A DNA stretch of 64,000 bases from Phalacrocorax aristotelis (Eukaryota; Chordata; Aves; Suliformes; Phalacrocoracidae): positions 10,723,582-10,787,581 of the forward strand of contig NC_134311.1 of assembly GCF_949628215.1 (NCBI RefSeq). The letters are read 5' to 3'. Numbering within the stretch: position 1 is the stretch's first letter; each line of letters opens with the position of its first letter. Positions 52,501 to 64,000 of this stretch are shown in pieces. A model generated the notes under the pieces. The model was not told the origin of the DNA. It did not search any database and worked only from the letters and a program-made list of their open reading frames with translations. Both the position numbers and the translations under genes were made by a program.

Positions 52501-55500
52501 TGATTGGTTTGGTCACAGGCTCCACAGACTGCAGCAAAGCTGTTTCCAGCAGCTGCCTGCAGATAGACAGGAGGTCTCTGTGCACTGAGAGGGGCAGAGG
52601 ATGGCATTGTGACCTCTGGCACCCAAGTTATCTAAAAGCCTCCTTTTTACAGCTCGAAGAATCGATCTTTCATTGCACAGCAGAATAACACTGGCTTGTG
52701 TTTCAGGAAAGAAGTAGCCCTATTTGGGTTTAAAAGCAAAAATGTTTTCAGTCTCTGCACAATCAGGCTCTTGGGAGTTCAGACAAATGGCCTCAAGTGA
52801 AAAATACTTAGTTCTTCCCCATTTAAACTGTTGCAAGGCCATGGGGACATTTCCCCCTCCATAGGAAGACTTCTCTGTCCCTCACTGAGCTGTAGAGCCA
52901 AAAGGCAGAATTTGAATAACAGGGGCTGGTGGGAGGTGATCTGGGTTCCCATCCTGCTCCTCTTCCTCAGGTAAGCCTCCTTCGGGCTGGGGCTCAGAGC
53001 ACCAGACTGTTGCCTCTTGGATTGTTTCTTCAGTCTCCTGCAAAATAACTTAATCTCTCTTCCTCTGTGCCTGAATCCAGCATATTTTTCTTTAAGCTCA
53101 TTTCATAGTCTTCCCTGGAACCAAAGCAGGTATGGGAAGCTCAGCAAACAGCTGAGACCACCAGAAGCACCTGCCTCCTCGTGCAGAGGGGGCTGGCCTG
53201 CAGCTTTCCGAAACTGGAAAGGCTGAAGCTCTGTTCCAACATCCGTTGCTGTCAGGTTTCTCCCTGATTAGAGCTTGTGGCTTCAGCATCACTCTGGTAG
53301 CTCTTGGATGCCCAAGGCTAGCTTCAAAATTGCTGCAACTTCCAAATATTATCCTTTGTAGAAGGGTCATGCTTAATCCAACACTCAGACCTTTTGGCAT
53401 TTATCCCAATACATTGGCTGTGTAATATGTGTCATTACTAGGCAGCAGAAATTAACAAAAACATTGGGACTAAAAAAATGAAAGTTTTTCACAAAGGGAA
53501 AGGCACCCCTGGTATTCAGTTTGTGAATTCGCACTCTCAAGCAAAATTGCCAGCAGAGAAAGCACAACAAAGCCACATAAAATGCTGGAACATTTAATGC
53601 AGCCCTCACCAACACTACCATCCGCTCAAGCCCTGCACAATTTTTTATGTGTACACACTCTTGATTAACAAAGCTCCATAATTAAAAAACTAGATATACT
53701 CTGACACTAATGTGTACAGCTAGTCCTATAGGTTTGGCTACTTTTTTCTGTAATAAGCACATTTACAAGCTGGCACTTCTCTGGAACTAATTAAAGACAT
53801 CACGTTGTCTCCACTTCTGTAAGACCAGTCAAACAGACAGATATTTCTTTTCACATGTGACAGAGTGGTAGGTTTGTTCACAGGTGGGCAAAGAAATATA
53901 TTGAAATATGCAAAGATGGGAATGAAAACTGGATGATTAATTTGAAAAGGGACATTCTGAAAGTTAATGGAGTCTACTAGCTATGAATATTTTTTTTACA
54001 TTTTTTTAAAATGCATTATCAGAAAGGTGACTGGAATGTTTTATTATAGATTTGTCACAGCTTTGTATTTTCTGTTTTATTTGTATACATTTTATATCTA
54101 TGTGAAAATTTTGCCTGAAATACAGATAGCTGTAAATACAGCTCAGCCAGATACTACAGTCATGTGGGCTGCAATTATTCTAAAACACCATTCAGAAATA
54201 TAGCTCCCTTTTTGTGGAGAACTTGAGGGATGGTGAAAGGGTCTAAAGTGCAATTCAAATTTTACAGAGCCACCATGACAACAACCACCTGGCATCAAAG
54301 AGCAAATTTATTTGATGGAGTCACAGGGAATCAAGCGTCCAGGAGTACACTGTGGTCAAGACATGCTAGCGCTGTGGATCCCCGAACCACAACCACAGGT
54401 TTTGTGAGGTGCTGTGCCGCTACCCTGTGCTCCTGTACCCTGTAAGGAGCCTTGCCAGTGCCTCTCTGTCTCCTCATCCTGGAGGTCTTGGCACCGAAAG
54501 GTGCCTCATGGCTTAAATCAGTTGGGTTCCTGCACATTCCGGAGCTCGCAACCCCCTTGGTCTTGGCACACCAGAGGTCTGGGGCGGCGTGCAGCCCAAC
54601 AGCAGCCAAAGCTATGGGAGTCTCGAGGCAGCCCACAGCAGAAGTGTGAAAAACAAGTTACTCTTCTGCCTTGATATGTAAACAGTCAGTGCATATGGTG
54701 AGAACCTGCTCATGCTTGACAGGAGCTAGGCAGGGGAATGGAGGCTAAGGTAATTATGTCTAGGAATTGAAAATGTAAAGAAAGTCCAACCACACAGAAG
54801 TGAACAACAGTAGGGGAACTTTGGGGTGCAAAGCCATTCACACTGAGCTTTATTGTTGCTAAACCCACACATGCCCAGTATCGCCTAAGTGATCGGCTCA
54901 GAAATACCGAATTTGGGTACCGATGTAGCAAAATTAGGACCAATGGGGAAAAGCAATCAGGTGTGGGGTGCTGAGAGGAGCTTGGTGGGGGAAAGAAACT
55001 GCAAGGGTGGCAAAAAAGTCAGCTTAAAATAAGAAAAAATAGGAAGTAAAATATGAAATCAGGCTGAGAAAGAAAGGAAGGCAGGTTCTCCAGCAGCAGG
55101 AGCACGAACGCCTGCAGAAAGCAGTGATGCTGACCTGCATGCCCCAGCCCACGGCGGTGCTGGAGGGACCCTCCTTGGACAACCTGTCACCAGGTCTGTG
55201 TCCATCAGTTCTGGCCTGGGAGGAGATTGGTTTGCGCCTCCACACTAACAGAATTGTAATTTGATTGTGATTATGTGTTTATGTGTTTCCCTGGGCTTCA
55301 AACCTATAATTAAGTTTCATAGTCAAGCCTAATACTCTGCAATGGTATTTAATTACATGTTGGTGTATCTGATTGCCTAGATCACTGAGGATTTTGCTGC
55401 CCTACCCATTTCCTTCTACTGTGATCATTAATCGACAAACGTGTTAATCACTCTGCATCAGCTACCTCTCAGTCTCCAACCTGAAGGGGAAATGTCAGAC

Positions 55501-56587
55501 CTTGGCAGTGACAATGCTAAAAGCAGACTGAACCCAAAGTGCCCCTCAGCCTGCCAGTGCCCAATTCTCTGCCAAAAACTGGTATGAAGTTAATTAGTCA
55601 TTACTTATTGTCCAGGTCCTTTGTGCTCCATGTGGTTAGTCTGTGCAGCTGCCCTTGGCTACTAAAAAAACCCCCAGATCCCAGAAGGCCCTTCCTCCAG
55701 AATCTAGGTTATCTGAAATTATTTCCAAATACTGCTGTCACAGAGGCAGGGCAGGGAACACCAGCAGAAGGCAAAGTGATGCAAGATTAATCTCCAGCGA
55801 AGAGGCAGCCTGAGGTGGACAGAAACCTCAGCAAGGACAAACTGCTTTGCGTCCCTATGGTTGGATGCGAAAGGCTGAAACTGCAGTTTCATCGGTCAGC
55901 TACACTACTGAACATTTTGGCAGAAATACTGGATTTCTCTATCTATAGGCTGCAGTACTAAATTTCAGTATTCCCTGACCTGTAATTTCTTATGTTGCTG
56001 CTTCTGCCGAAAACCAAAAGTCTGGCAACTGTTAGTCATATTTAACTGAAGCTGGAAAAGACACTCTGTTGCACTATAATGAGACGATTTTCTAAATGGA
56101 AGAGAAGCTGGCATTGAACTTCAGGTTTCACAGATCAGTTTCTGGCTGTTGTACATTTTTAAACATTTTGGGTTAGCCACAGGTTAGGGATGAATCTTCA
56201 GAAGTTTCCCTTTGAGATACCACTGCTTCACAGCATCAAGCTTTTACTTTGACACTGAGCCAAAAATATCCTAAGTGATTTTACCTAACTACCCTTGCTT
56301 GTATGTCTACATTCCTCTCTCTTAAGTCTTTGCTTCCTTGCTACAGGTAGATCTTTCTACAAAAAGTCCTGATTAGCCCTCATATTTCAAATAAAGGATG
56401 TGCTGCTATTAATTTTAACCTGTACTAGACCCTATAGATACCGTATTCCTGACACCTAAAATTTTCTCTCTGTGATTCATGCATTAATGCACCCACAGTT
56501 TCACTGGTAATTCAGGGCCACCTTTAAGCTCTTGCACACCTCTGCTTCACAGTGGAGTTTATTGAGCCCCTGCTTTTATCTGTGCCA
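37570..56587. other. Intergenic region between the CpG island and C9orf72, no gene seen
   Basis: About 19 kb of mostly unique AT-rich DNA. It includes a long pyrimidine tract at 51567-51632 and a locally GC-rich patch at about 54320-54650. Open frames are short and show no family signature. Confidence 0.5.
51567..51632 (+). repeat. Polypyrimidine tract
   Basis: An almost uninterrupted C/T tract of about 65 bases with few purines (CTTTCCTTTTCCCCTTTTTC at the start). Confidence 0.7.
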
Positions 56588-56716
56588 TTGGAGATACTCA
56601 GAACTGACCAGACGATGCCATAAGCAGTGTCACTGGAAGTTGGCCAGGTCCGAGGAGGGGGTTGGACCTGCTACCCTCCAGAGGTCACTGCCCACCTCAG
56701 CTGTCCTCTGGTTCCA
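56588..56716 (+). mobile_element. CR1 LINE 3' end fragment, plus orientation
   Basis: GGAGATACTCAGAACTGACC at the left and GGGGGTTGGACCTGCTACCC further on, followed by CTCCAGAGGTCACTGCCCACC, match the CR1 3' end in plus orientation with considerable decay. Boundaries are approximate. Confidence 0.7.
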
Positions 56717-56757
56717 GTGCCTGCAGACTGCCTGCCAGGCTGTAGCACAGCAGGACA

Positions 56758-57460
56758 GCTCAGGCTGGCAGGGACTGTGATAGGTCTCCAGCCTGATCCC
56801 TGCCCAGAGCGGGCTCAGCCATGGGGTCCGACCAGGGCTGAGGGTTTTGTCCTGTGGGGCTGGAAACCCTCCAAAGAGGCAGACAGCACCACTCCCTGGG
56901 TCTGTCCCCGCTATCTGGCGGTCCTCACAGGGAAGCTTTCCCTTATCTCCAGCCCTCTGGCCCTGCTCAGCTCACCGCCCACCAGGACCCAGGGTCTCCC
57001 GCCCAGAGCTGCCCCCACCTCACCAGGATCACTGCTGGGGCTCTGCTTACCTGGGGCAGGGCTGCCCTTTGCTCCTGCCCCAAGTCCGTGGGGGCCTGTC
57101 CTTTCCTCCCACCAGACCAGGTCCCTCTGGACAGCCGCCCTGCCCTCTTGCATATCAACTGGTGCCCCCAGTTTGGTGTCACCTGCAAACCTGTCAGGGT
57201 GCACTCGGTCACCTTCAGGTGACCAGCTCATGGATAGAGATGTTAAACAAGACAGACCCCAGGGCAGACCCTGTGGGACTGCACAAGGCACCAGCCTCCA
57301 GGCAGATCTGACCCAGTGACCACTGCCTCTGAGCCCGACCACCCCACTTGCTATTTACCCCGCCAGGGGCACCCAGCAGTGCCTAACATCCAGCTTGGCT
57401 ACAAGGGCATGTGGGAGAGTGCTAGAAGACTTGCTGAAGTTAAAGTAAGGACAAAACAAG
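56758..57460 (-). mobile_element. CR1-type LINE fragment with degenerate reverse-transcriptase end
   Basis: It runs from AGGCTGGCAGGGACTGTGAT, a decayed reverse-complemented CR1 3' end, into sequence whose minus-strand translation resembles the C-terminal part of a CR1 reverse transcriptase. The catalytic FADD-type motif is altered to FAGD. The piece ends around the block near 57430 (CTTGCTGAAGTTAAAGTAAG). The 140-230-residue open frames on both strands here are by-products of this GC-rich repeat, not host genes. Confidence 0.75.
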
Positions 57461-58464
57461 GACTTGCTGCCACAGAGTTTCCTTGGTGTTTTGCCCAAGC
57501 AGGAGGTAGAACAGGTAGAGTGTGCTCTATGCCAGGACAGAGGCAAACGACACAACCATGTTCTGTTCACTTGCAAAAACCTACTCTGCACACTCATGCA
57601 TACAGTTTGTGCCTCTTCACTGCTGAAGAGGACAAAGCACACTCTTTGTAGGCTCTCATTAGACAGTAGAGGTGAGCAACACCCATGTATGAGATAGTCC
57701 TTGTATTTTCGACCACTTTCCTTTGTCTTCACAGATCTAAGAACAGGAAATCTTTCTAACCCCTCTTCCCAGTACAGAATGGAGTGTGGAAGCCCTGGCA
57801 CTTTGTAGCCGTGTATCATACTGGTGGCTCAGGGGTAAGAATGTTACCAAAATACCCATTTTGCTCTGGACTAAAACTGACACTACAGAATACTGATGCA
57901 TAGACCGGCAATATCCTCTGCGGTCCTAACAAATAAGACATGCCAGTGGATGCCTTTCTGTGCTACCTCTATAGGTATGCAAAGACCAGGAATCACAATC
58001 AGGGCAAATGTGCCATTAAAAATGCTATAAAACACTACTTACTCCCCTTTCAAACCCAACTGGAAGAAATAAATGTGTCCTATTTTTTAACTGTAGGGGA
58101 ACTAAAATCCTGAAGAAAGGTATTCAACAACTGCTAGATATAAGTGAACTCCTTAAAAGATTTCTAGATTCTTACAAATGGGATTAAAACTTTTTAAAAG
58201 GAGAGGCTAAATTCTAACTTGAGCACATCAGAGGCACAGCAAGTCACATCAGCCTCAGCTTGAAAGCCTAAGTCCTTAACAGAAACAGAGGAACTAAGTA
58301 ATGTATAACTTTCTACCAATGACAGTCTATGGTTCGCTATCTCAGCATAATTTTTACTTTAACACGAAGGAAAAAGGAGTCTACTTTATTTCAAAGGATA
58401 AAAGATAAAGATATCAGACACAGAACAGAAATTCTTTGAAAAAAATCAGCAGCAGCTCAAGTCA
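57461..58464. other. Intergenic, downstream of C9orf72
   Basis: Unique sequence between the CR1 cluster and the inferred C9orf72 polyadenylation site. I see nothing in it. Confidence 0.5.
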
Positions 58465-60693
58465 AAAATTGTGCATGAATTTTATTAGAATATTTTGTTT
58501 CCTGAGCAAGATTTACCACACAACATGCAAATGCATTTAATAATTTACTTCACGATACATTCTGCACTTGTGACAACTGTGCAAAGAAAGTAACAACTGA
58601 GAAAGTTTCCAGCTTTTAGTAATTTCAGAAAACGACACCATCTTCAGCAAACAGAGCTTTAGTAGTTGCTAGTGTCAATGTTAAGTTTCCAATGCCTATG
58701 AAGCTGAAGTGATTAATTTCAGCAGCACATTTAAAACTCATTATACTTCAACACAACTTCTAAATCAGAAGTTTCAGCAGTGTTTATTTTTTTTTCATCA
58801 CCTTAGACATGAGAGTGCAATCAGGCTCTTTTCTAAGGGATCAACTGAACACAAAAGGAAATAATAGTAGGAAGACAAACAGAATCTCAGCACAAGCAAC
58901 TTAGGTCAGCATAATTCTGACAAGTTCTGATGAAGCGCTGAGCTCACTGCAAGAGTCCTACACACATGTACAGCTAAAAAACTGCTCCATAAAAAGGTAA
59001 TCACTTATTCAACCGGGTAATGCTGATGATGTTAATTCACAAAAATGGTGTGCAGCTGGGGCTCAATTCTACATCTTTCAGAAGCTCCAAATATTTAACT
59101 GTGAATCTCTGTCTTTCAGGAAATATAAGAGAATTCTGAACATCCAAATAAAGGACAGAATGCCTTTTAAAATCTGAGTATTGGCCATTTCAGGGAAAGT
59201 TGTGAATCTAACTTTTGGCAACTTTCATGCCTTGCTCCATGAAAGAGACACTAAAAAACTATCTTGAAAACAGGATCCTGTTAGCCAAAGAGTGTTGTAA
59301 ACAATTTAAGCAATAAAGCAACAGAGCCTTCTCCAACCACAAGTGCAGTTCCTTCACAATGAATTTTGAGTTATGAGGTTACGCTAAAGCATGACACAAA
59401 TGTATTCCTCTGTTTGTCCGAAAAGAGAAGAAATACAACAACCTGCAGTACGGATGCACCACTGACTTCAACCATGTGTCAAAACTCAAAAAAAAAAAAA
59501 AGGGTCTGGATTAACCTGACACCACACCACTCTACCTGCTACTAGAAAGAACGGTTGAGGCATACAAATAGAAATTGTGTTTTTATTTTCAAGCAAAGTG
59601 AAGTTGGATATGTGCTATGATGAACTAAGAAGATTGGCAAGATTACTGACTAGAATTCACTTGGGAAAATGCCAATCACATTAGTTCATAGCTGTGCTCA
59701 CCTCCGAATTAAGGATTGCTAAATATATTAATGTCAATGTAGAAATAAATTACTGTTTTACCTTTTGGTTTGGCTATCACCTTGGTGTTCTTTGGGAAGG
59801 TCTAATACTTTAATCTGAACTGAATCTAACTGACCATGGCGAAACCAGCAGCAGTTTACAGAGAGAAGGATGGACAACTGCTGCTGAATGACACAACTTT
59901 GTGTTTTGAAAGAGCTCAATTATGCTGGATCACTGAATGCTTCCCTGCAGGATGGCCCAACAGTCTGTGACAGAGTATCCTGGTTGGCACTTCCATGCAC
60001 AAAGCTGCTTAAATAACGACCCAGTTCCCAAGTGCTGCTCTTTAAGCTGCTAGTAGTCAACAGTTTGCACACAGGAATAGCACTTTGTAGTATATTAAAA
60101 AACCCAAAAGCCTTTAAATGCTCCAAATGAAGGAGCCAGTAGTGTTAAACAGGGAGATGAGGGAAGACATATTCCAGATTTATACCACATACACAAGAAC
60201 AACCACTTCTGAAAATTCTTTGAAACCCTTGGACGGCCCCTATTCTGCAACCTCCATTATTAGAGAGAAGGTACATATTGTTTTCTGTGGAAACACTGAA
60301 AATGCTGACACAGCAGAACAGGGGAAAACTGACACACACCTGAAGGAATTCTCTGGGGAAAGAAAATCAAAATGTTTCCCTTTGTCATATACCTAAATGT
60401 GTTCAAATTTATCTACTAAACCCATATGGCAAAGGAACCTCTGGTAACATTTAGTTTTACTGTTAAAAAAAAAGACACAGAAGAGATGGATTCATTAAAA
60501 TCATGCTCGTCTAGCTTCATTGCTATTAGCTCTAACAAGACCTCCTCCTGCTTCAGACAGATTGTAGTGTTACTGTGCTCCTAACGGTCTGTCCTCAGGC
60601 AGGTCCATGATTGTCACACAGGTGGTGGTCACACTGACGTGTTATTTTTGTGCCACACAAGACTGCAATATTACACATTAGCAGTGGAGAACT
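58465..60693 (-). other. C9orf72: C9orf72 3' untranslated region
   Basis: The sequence downstream of the stop has no coding continuation. An AATAAA signal (complement at 58481-58486, context CTAATAAAATTC) would place the cleavage site near 58465, giving a UTR of about 2.2 kb, comparable with the long human 3' UTR. Alternative AATAAA signals lie at 59582-59587, 58783-58788 and 58385-58390, so shorter or slightly longer isoforms are possible. The exact end is inferred. Confidence 0.6.
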
Positions 60694-60880
60694 TTAAAAT
60701 GTCATGAGCATATCACGTTCTTGTACGCTCGTGTGGAACGGCTTCCCAAAGATAAAGGAATGTAGACCTGGTTTAAGCTTCTCAGCCAAAGCCATTATTA
60801 TGTTAAGGTCGCCCTCTGCTGTTATGTCAAGGTCCATCTTTAAGCTACGAAGGGACTTAAAAGGTTTTCTTCCTTTTTGC
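60694..60880 (-). CDS. C9orf72: C9orf72 exon 11, coding part with stop codon
   Basis: The exon completes the threonine codon and continues QKGRKPFKSLRSLKMDLDIT, then AEGDLNIIMALAEKLKPGLH, and ends SVQERDMLMTF followed by TAA (complement at 60694-60696). The acceptor is a T-rich tract followed by GCAG. The C-terminus matches the human LMTF ending, so the protein is full length at this end, with no frameshift. Confidence 0.97.
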
Positions 60881-60962
60881 CTGCAAAAAAATTAAAAATG
60901 GTGTTGTAAAGAAGAACAGAGGAAGTTTCTCAAAGCCTGCTTTCTATTATATGTTCACTTAC

Positions 60963-61072
60963 GTGTCATCTTCTATGTATTTTATTAAAGTTAAGGCTTT
61001 TCTGTGAAGGACTAGCAGAAATTGTGCAAGAAAAGTACTCCTTAGAGACAAGCCAGGCTTCAGATGAAAGAT
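60963..61072 (-). CDS. C9orf72: C9orf72 exon 10 (110 bp)
   Basis: It encodes IFHLKPGLSLRSTFLAQFLL, then VLHRKALTLIKYIEDD and the first two bases of a threonine codon. The acceptor is TTAACAG and the donor is GTAAGTG. Differences from human are conservative, for example Ile for Val at the first position. The intron that follows is only 82 bp (60881-60962). Confidence 0.96.
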
Positions 61073-61601
61073 CTGTTAAAAATTGTACCAGAAAATTAGG
61101 TAGGCGTGGACATTCAGGAATCACTTTATGAATGTGGAATATAACGAAACACTGCATACACAAGTAACATATCCTTAATGACAGCAAAGCAGGCACATTA
61201 ACAGCAAATTTGTAGATATGCTCAACATTCAGTCTTAGCTGCTCAGATGCAATAAATGAAGCTGTTTTACAATTCCATTTGGATGAAGTATCATTTTCCT
61301 TTTTAAAATTATATGAAATTAAGCCCAGTAGGTAGCACTCTGAATACTGTAATTGTAGACACTGTTGCACAGCAATAGAAAATGTGCATTGTTTTTCATA
61401 CGTAAGAAGGAATTTCAGTATTATAATAATACTACAAATTACGCAAGTATTTTCTTTCTAGTTATGCAGGGAAGAATCATAGTGCTAGTATGAAAAAGAG
61501 CTACCAACCCAACAAATTATCTATTCGTGTTAAATTATCTGTTACTAGGGCTCAAAACAGTGAACTTTAGCTCTTGTTCTTTTTGAAAAAGCAGCAATTA
61601 C

Positions 61602-61659
61602 CTGATCCAGGAAGGCTTTTACTAATGTATCTTGATGCAGGATATCTTGAAAGACATTT
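61602..61659 (-). CDS. C9orf72: C9orf72 exon 9 (58 bp)
   Basis: This short exon completes the split leucine and encodes NVFQDILHQDTLVKAFLDQ. The acceptor is TGTAG just upstream (complement from 61660) and the donor is GTAATT (complement at 61596-61601). Length and phase match the human exon, and it joins exons 8 and 10 in frame. Confidence 0.95.
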
Positions 61660-62167
61660 CTACAGAAAAGAAAGCAAACAGACATGAGGTAGTGCCACGA
61701 AGGCACACTAACTGTCCAACAGTTGTATGCAGCAATACCATTACTGTTTACAATCTGGCAGAAATTTAAAGTGAATTCAAAATTCTAGTGAATTATAAAC
61801 CTGCTATTCTTAAAGCTAATACTGAATTGTAACACAGAACTTTCAGATAAAATGAACTAAACCCAGGAAAGCCATTAGGCCCGGTCAAATACACTTAGCT
61901 TTGCTATACCCCTGCTTAAAACAGGCAACAAAATGAACATAACATTGTCGTAAGTATCACTGAAAATGAATATCAGTAATATTTAATGCCACAAAACTAC
62001 TGACAGAACTGGTAAATTACTCCAAAATGAATATAAGTACCAGAACTGAAGGAGCTTCTCAAAAGCAAAAATACTTAGTGTAGTTTATTAGAAAGTTCAC
62101 TTTGTACTACTATACTCTCTTGACCCAAATCAAGTAACTTTGAGAGATGTGAGAGAGAAGTACATAC

Positions 62168-62403
62168 AAATCAGGTGTGAAACTCTCATCTGTGTGGATA
62201 ATATGATCTTGAGACATTTCTTCATCTGAATTAGCTCTCCAAAATGCTGTCAGCTCAGATCTCATGTATCGTCGTTGGTTATAGATGTGTTCATGACAAG
62301 GGGGCATCTGCTTCACAGTATTGACATCTACATCTATATGTGTAGTAGGATATGGGGCATACATTACTTGACGGAAGGGCAACACAAAGCTTCCTGTTGC
62401 ATC
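62168..62403 (-). CDS. C9orf72: C9orf72 exon 8 (236 bp)
   Basis: It begins DATGSFVLPFRQVMYAPYPT, runs through the invariant HIDVDVNTVKQMPPCHEHIY segment and ends TDESFTPD plus two bases of the next codon. This is the most conserved block of C9orf72 in the window. The acceptor is CAG directly before GAT; the donor is GTATGT (complement at 62162-62167). The split leucine codon is completed by the first base of exon 9. Confidence 0.97.
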
Positions 62404-63105
62404 CTGTTTTAGTGAAAAAAACCATTCTTCTAGTTACTTTTTTAAAAAAAAAAAACAAAGCTATATTGGAACAAAACAATATTAAAGAATCATGCCTGAA
62501 GTCTAAATCCCGTTTGTTTAGATATGTCTTGTTTGAGAGAGCTGGTGGTTGTAGCCCAGTAAAAAGTCCTTCATACTGGATGATTCCCTTAATATAACAG
62601 TGAAAACAGGTACTGAGGTAACCTGTGTATTACGGTATTGCATCATCTGGTTTGTGAGCCCATTAACATTACAGTATTCTATTTATCTGTTACGTTTAGA
62701 CTGCTCGTTAGAGCACGAAGCATTATTTTTATATTCATCTTCACCCATTGCTATAGTCCTTTTAAAATACTTGGAAACTGGAGGCCTGACAGACTGTTCC
62801 TTTTTTGTTTTGGTACAAAACAGAAACTTAATGTTTTTTGGGATTCTAGCCTCACGTGCGCAAAAGAGTATTATTATTATACCTCAAAGTGTAGCAACAA
62901 TTCTGGACAATACTCAAGACATAGATGTGTCAGAGAAAAGACTGGTTTGGAATTCTAACATTCAAATAGTTAGAAGGAAAGCTATCATGCCACAAGGGAA
63001 TCAAGGGAAGATGACGTATTTCTTTGAACATGACTGTGTGTATGCACATACATTGAAAAATGTTCTTAAACTACAGAAGAATAGAACTTCCCTAAGCGTA
63101 CTTAC

Positions 63106-63222
63106 TTTGAGTAAGCCTTGAACAAAAAGTCCTGACTCATATTTGAAAGAAGACTCATTTCTACAGAGCCTGGAACACATCCGCTCTGATGGTGTAAGAA
63201 ACAGACACAGTGTTCTCACAAT
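63106..63222 (-). CDS. C9orf72: C9orf72 exon 7 (117 bp)
   Basis: The exon reads IVRTLCLFLTPSERMCSRLC and then ends in ESSFKYESGLFVQGLLK, near-identical to the human protein. On the minus strand it is preceded by an AG acceptor (complement at 63223-63224) and followed by a GTAAGT donor (complement at 63100-63105). It starts and ends on codon boundaries, so reading phase is kept into the next exon. Confidence 0.96.
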
Positions 63223-64000
63223 CTGCATTGAAAACAACAATTTTGAAAAACATGAAAATGTAAAGAATGAACTGATCTTCAAATGCAATTGCTGACTAGA
63301 AGGTATTAGGCATTTCAAATGATGAACAAAGAAGTTCATCATGCTTATTAGAAAAGCCAAAACTTCACCAAGGTCACCAAAGGTGACGTCCTTAAATTAT
63401 TAACCTGTAAGCCCTATTACGCCAACTTCTTGTCAAATGAAAAAAAAAATCTGATACCATTTTGCAAAGTTTGTTTTTTAGCCAGCTAGGTCGAACACAT
63501 CACATTTGCCTTCTGCTACCTCTTCCTATTACTTAAACATGAGTTACTATGATTACTTTCCTAGTCTTTTAAGCCTCTTATTTTATTCAATCCATACTGA
63601 AACAGCAGCTATGGTCTCCAATCGCTAACAGTCAATTTCCTAAAGAAGTATCCATGCTTACTTCCTCGGTGATTTCCTCAAACTCTCCATTAAAAGCAAC
63701 AAAGGTACTTCATTATCCAATTTCAACTCCCCTGCTGCAACAGCTACAAGCAGTCATCTCCAAATACCAACATGCATTCCATTCTGCTAATCTTTCAGTC
63801 TTAACCTGTTGCGCTCTATCTGTGTCTGTCAGGTGTTCAAGAAGGCTCTATCCTTGTACAATATGTTCATGCAGTACCCAAAACAATGACAACCTAGTTT
63901 CTGACTAATGCTTAGTAAAGCTAACGCATGCCATAAAGAAAGCAATTACTTCAGAACAGTTGCACCATGACACAAAGAGCATGCTGCTGATAAGAACCTG

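Larger units (their letters stand above)
58465..64000 (-). other. C9orf72: C9orf72 gene, 3' part (exons 7-11 by human numbering, introns and 3' UTR)
   Basis: C9orf72 is a longin/DENN-domain protein that forms a complex with SMCR8 and WDR41. The complex acts as a GAP for small GTPases and regulates autophagy, lysosomes and membrane traffic (established knowledge). Five minus-strand exons here encode the last 235 residues, roughly human 247-481, covering most of the C-terminal DENN region. Exon sizes of 117, 236, 58 and 110 bp equal the human exon sizes as I recall them. Introns are short: 702, 508, 529 and 82 bp. The 5' exons, the promoter and the intron 1 region that carries the disease-linked hexanucleotide repeat in humans are outside the window. 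From 63223 to 64000 I see only intron; a chance donor-like site near 63651 does not continue C9orf72 protein. Confidence 0.95.

Noticed and set aside
56627..57342. Open frames of 143-230 residues on both strands
   Set aside because: They fall within CR1 LINE fragments in GC-rich sequence; the only protein likeness is a degenerate LINE reverse transcriptase on the minus strand.
63640..63700. Possible extra C9orf72 exon next to a GTAAGC donor-like site on the minus strand
   Set aside because: The translated sequence does not match the C9orf72 segment expected before exon 7, so the site is taken as fortuitous.

Overview
The window is vertebrate and almost certainly avian. It carries CR1 LINE 3' fragments (minus-strand copies at 13111-13475 and about 56758-57460, a plus-strand 3' end at about 56588-56716). 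It also carries several ~575-bp TG...CA solo LTRs with 5-bp target duplications, of the ERVL-like type common in birds. The genes match the human 9p21 block MOB3B - IFNK - C9orf72, a segment that corresponds to the avian Z chromosome; the Z assignment is inference. Coding density is very low, and most short open frames in the window are chance or repeat-derived.

Right end (58.5-64 kb): the last five exons of C9orf72 on the minus strand, encoding the C-terminal 235 residues, followed by a ~2.2-kb 3' UTR. Every exon ends at a consensus splice site. The upstream exons lie beyond the right edge.

Middle (35.4-36.7 kb): a strong TATA-less CpG island. By gene order and by a good minus-strand splice donor at 36187-36188 it is best read as the MOB3B promoter and non-coding first exon. 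No MOB3B coding exon is visible to its left, so the left 36 kb would be MOB3B intron 1.

Inside that inferred intron, on the opposite strand, lies an intact intronless type I interferon frame (28120-28686, 188 aa) that I identify as interferon kappa (IFNK). It has an ISRE-type motif about 200 bp upstream and a solo LTR starting 40 bp after its stop codon. The nested position mirrors the human locus.

The rest is intronic or intergenic sequence with five LTR loci (9.8, 14.4, 19.6, 28.7 and 37.0 kb), CR1 pieces and low-complexity tracts. The most interesting features are the interferon gene with its promoter-like upstream motifs and adjacent LTR, a mosaic LTR locus at 19.6-20.5 kb, and the possibly bidirectional CpG-island promoter.
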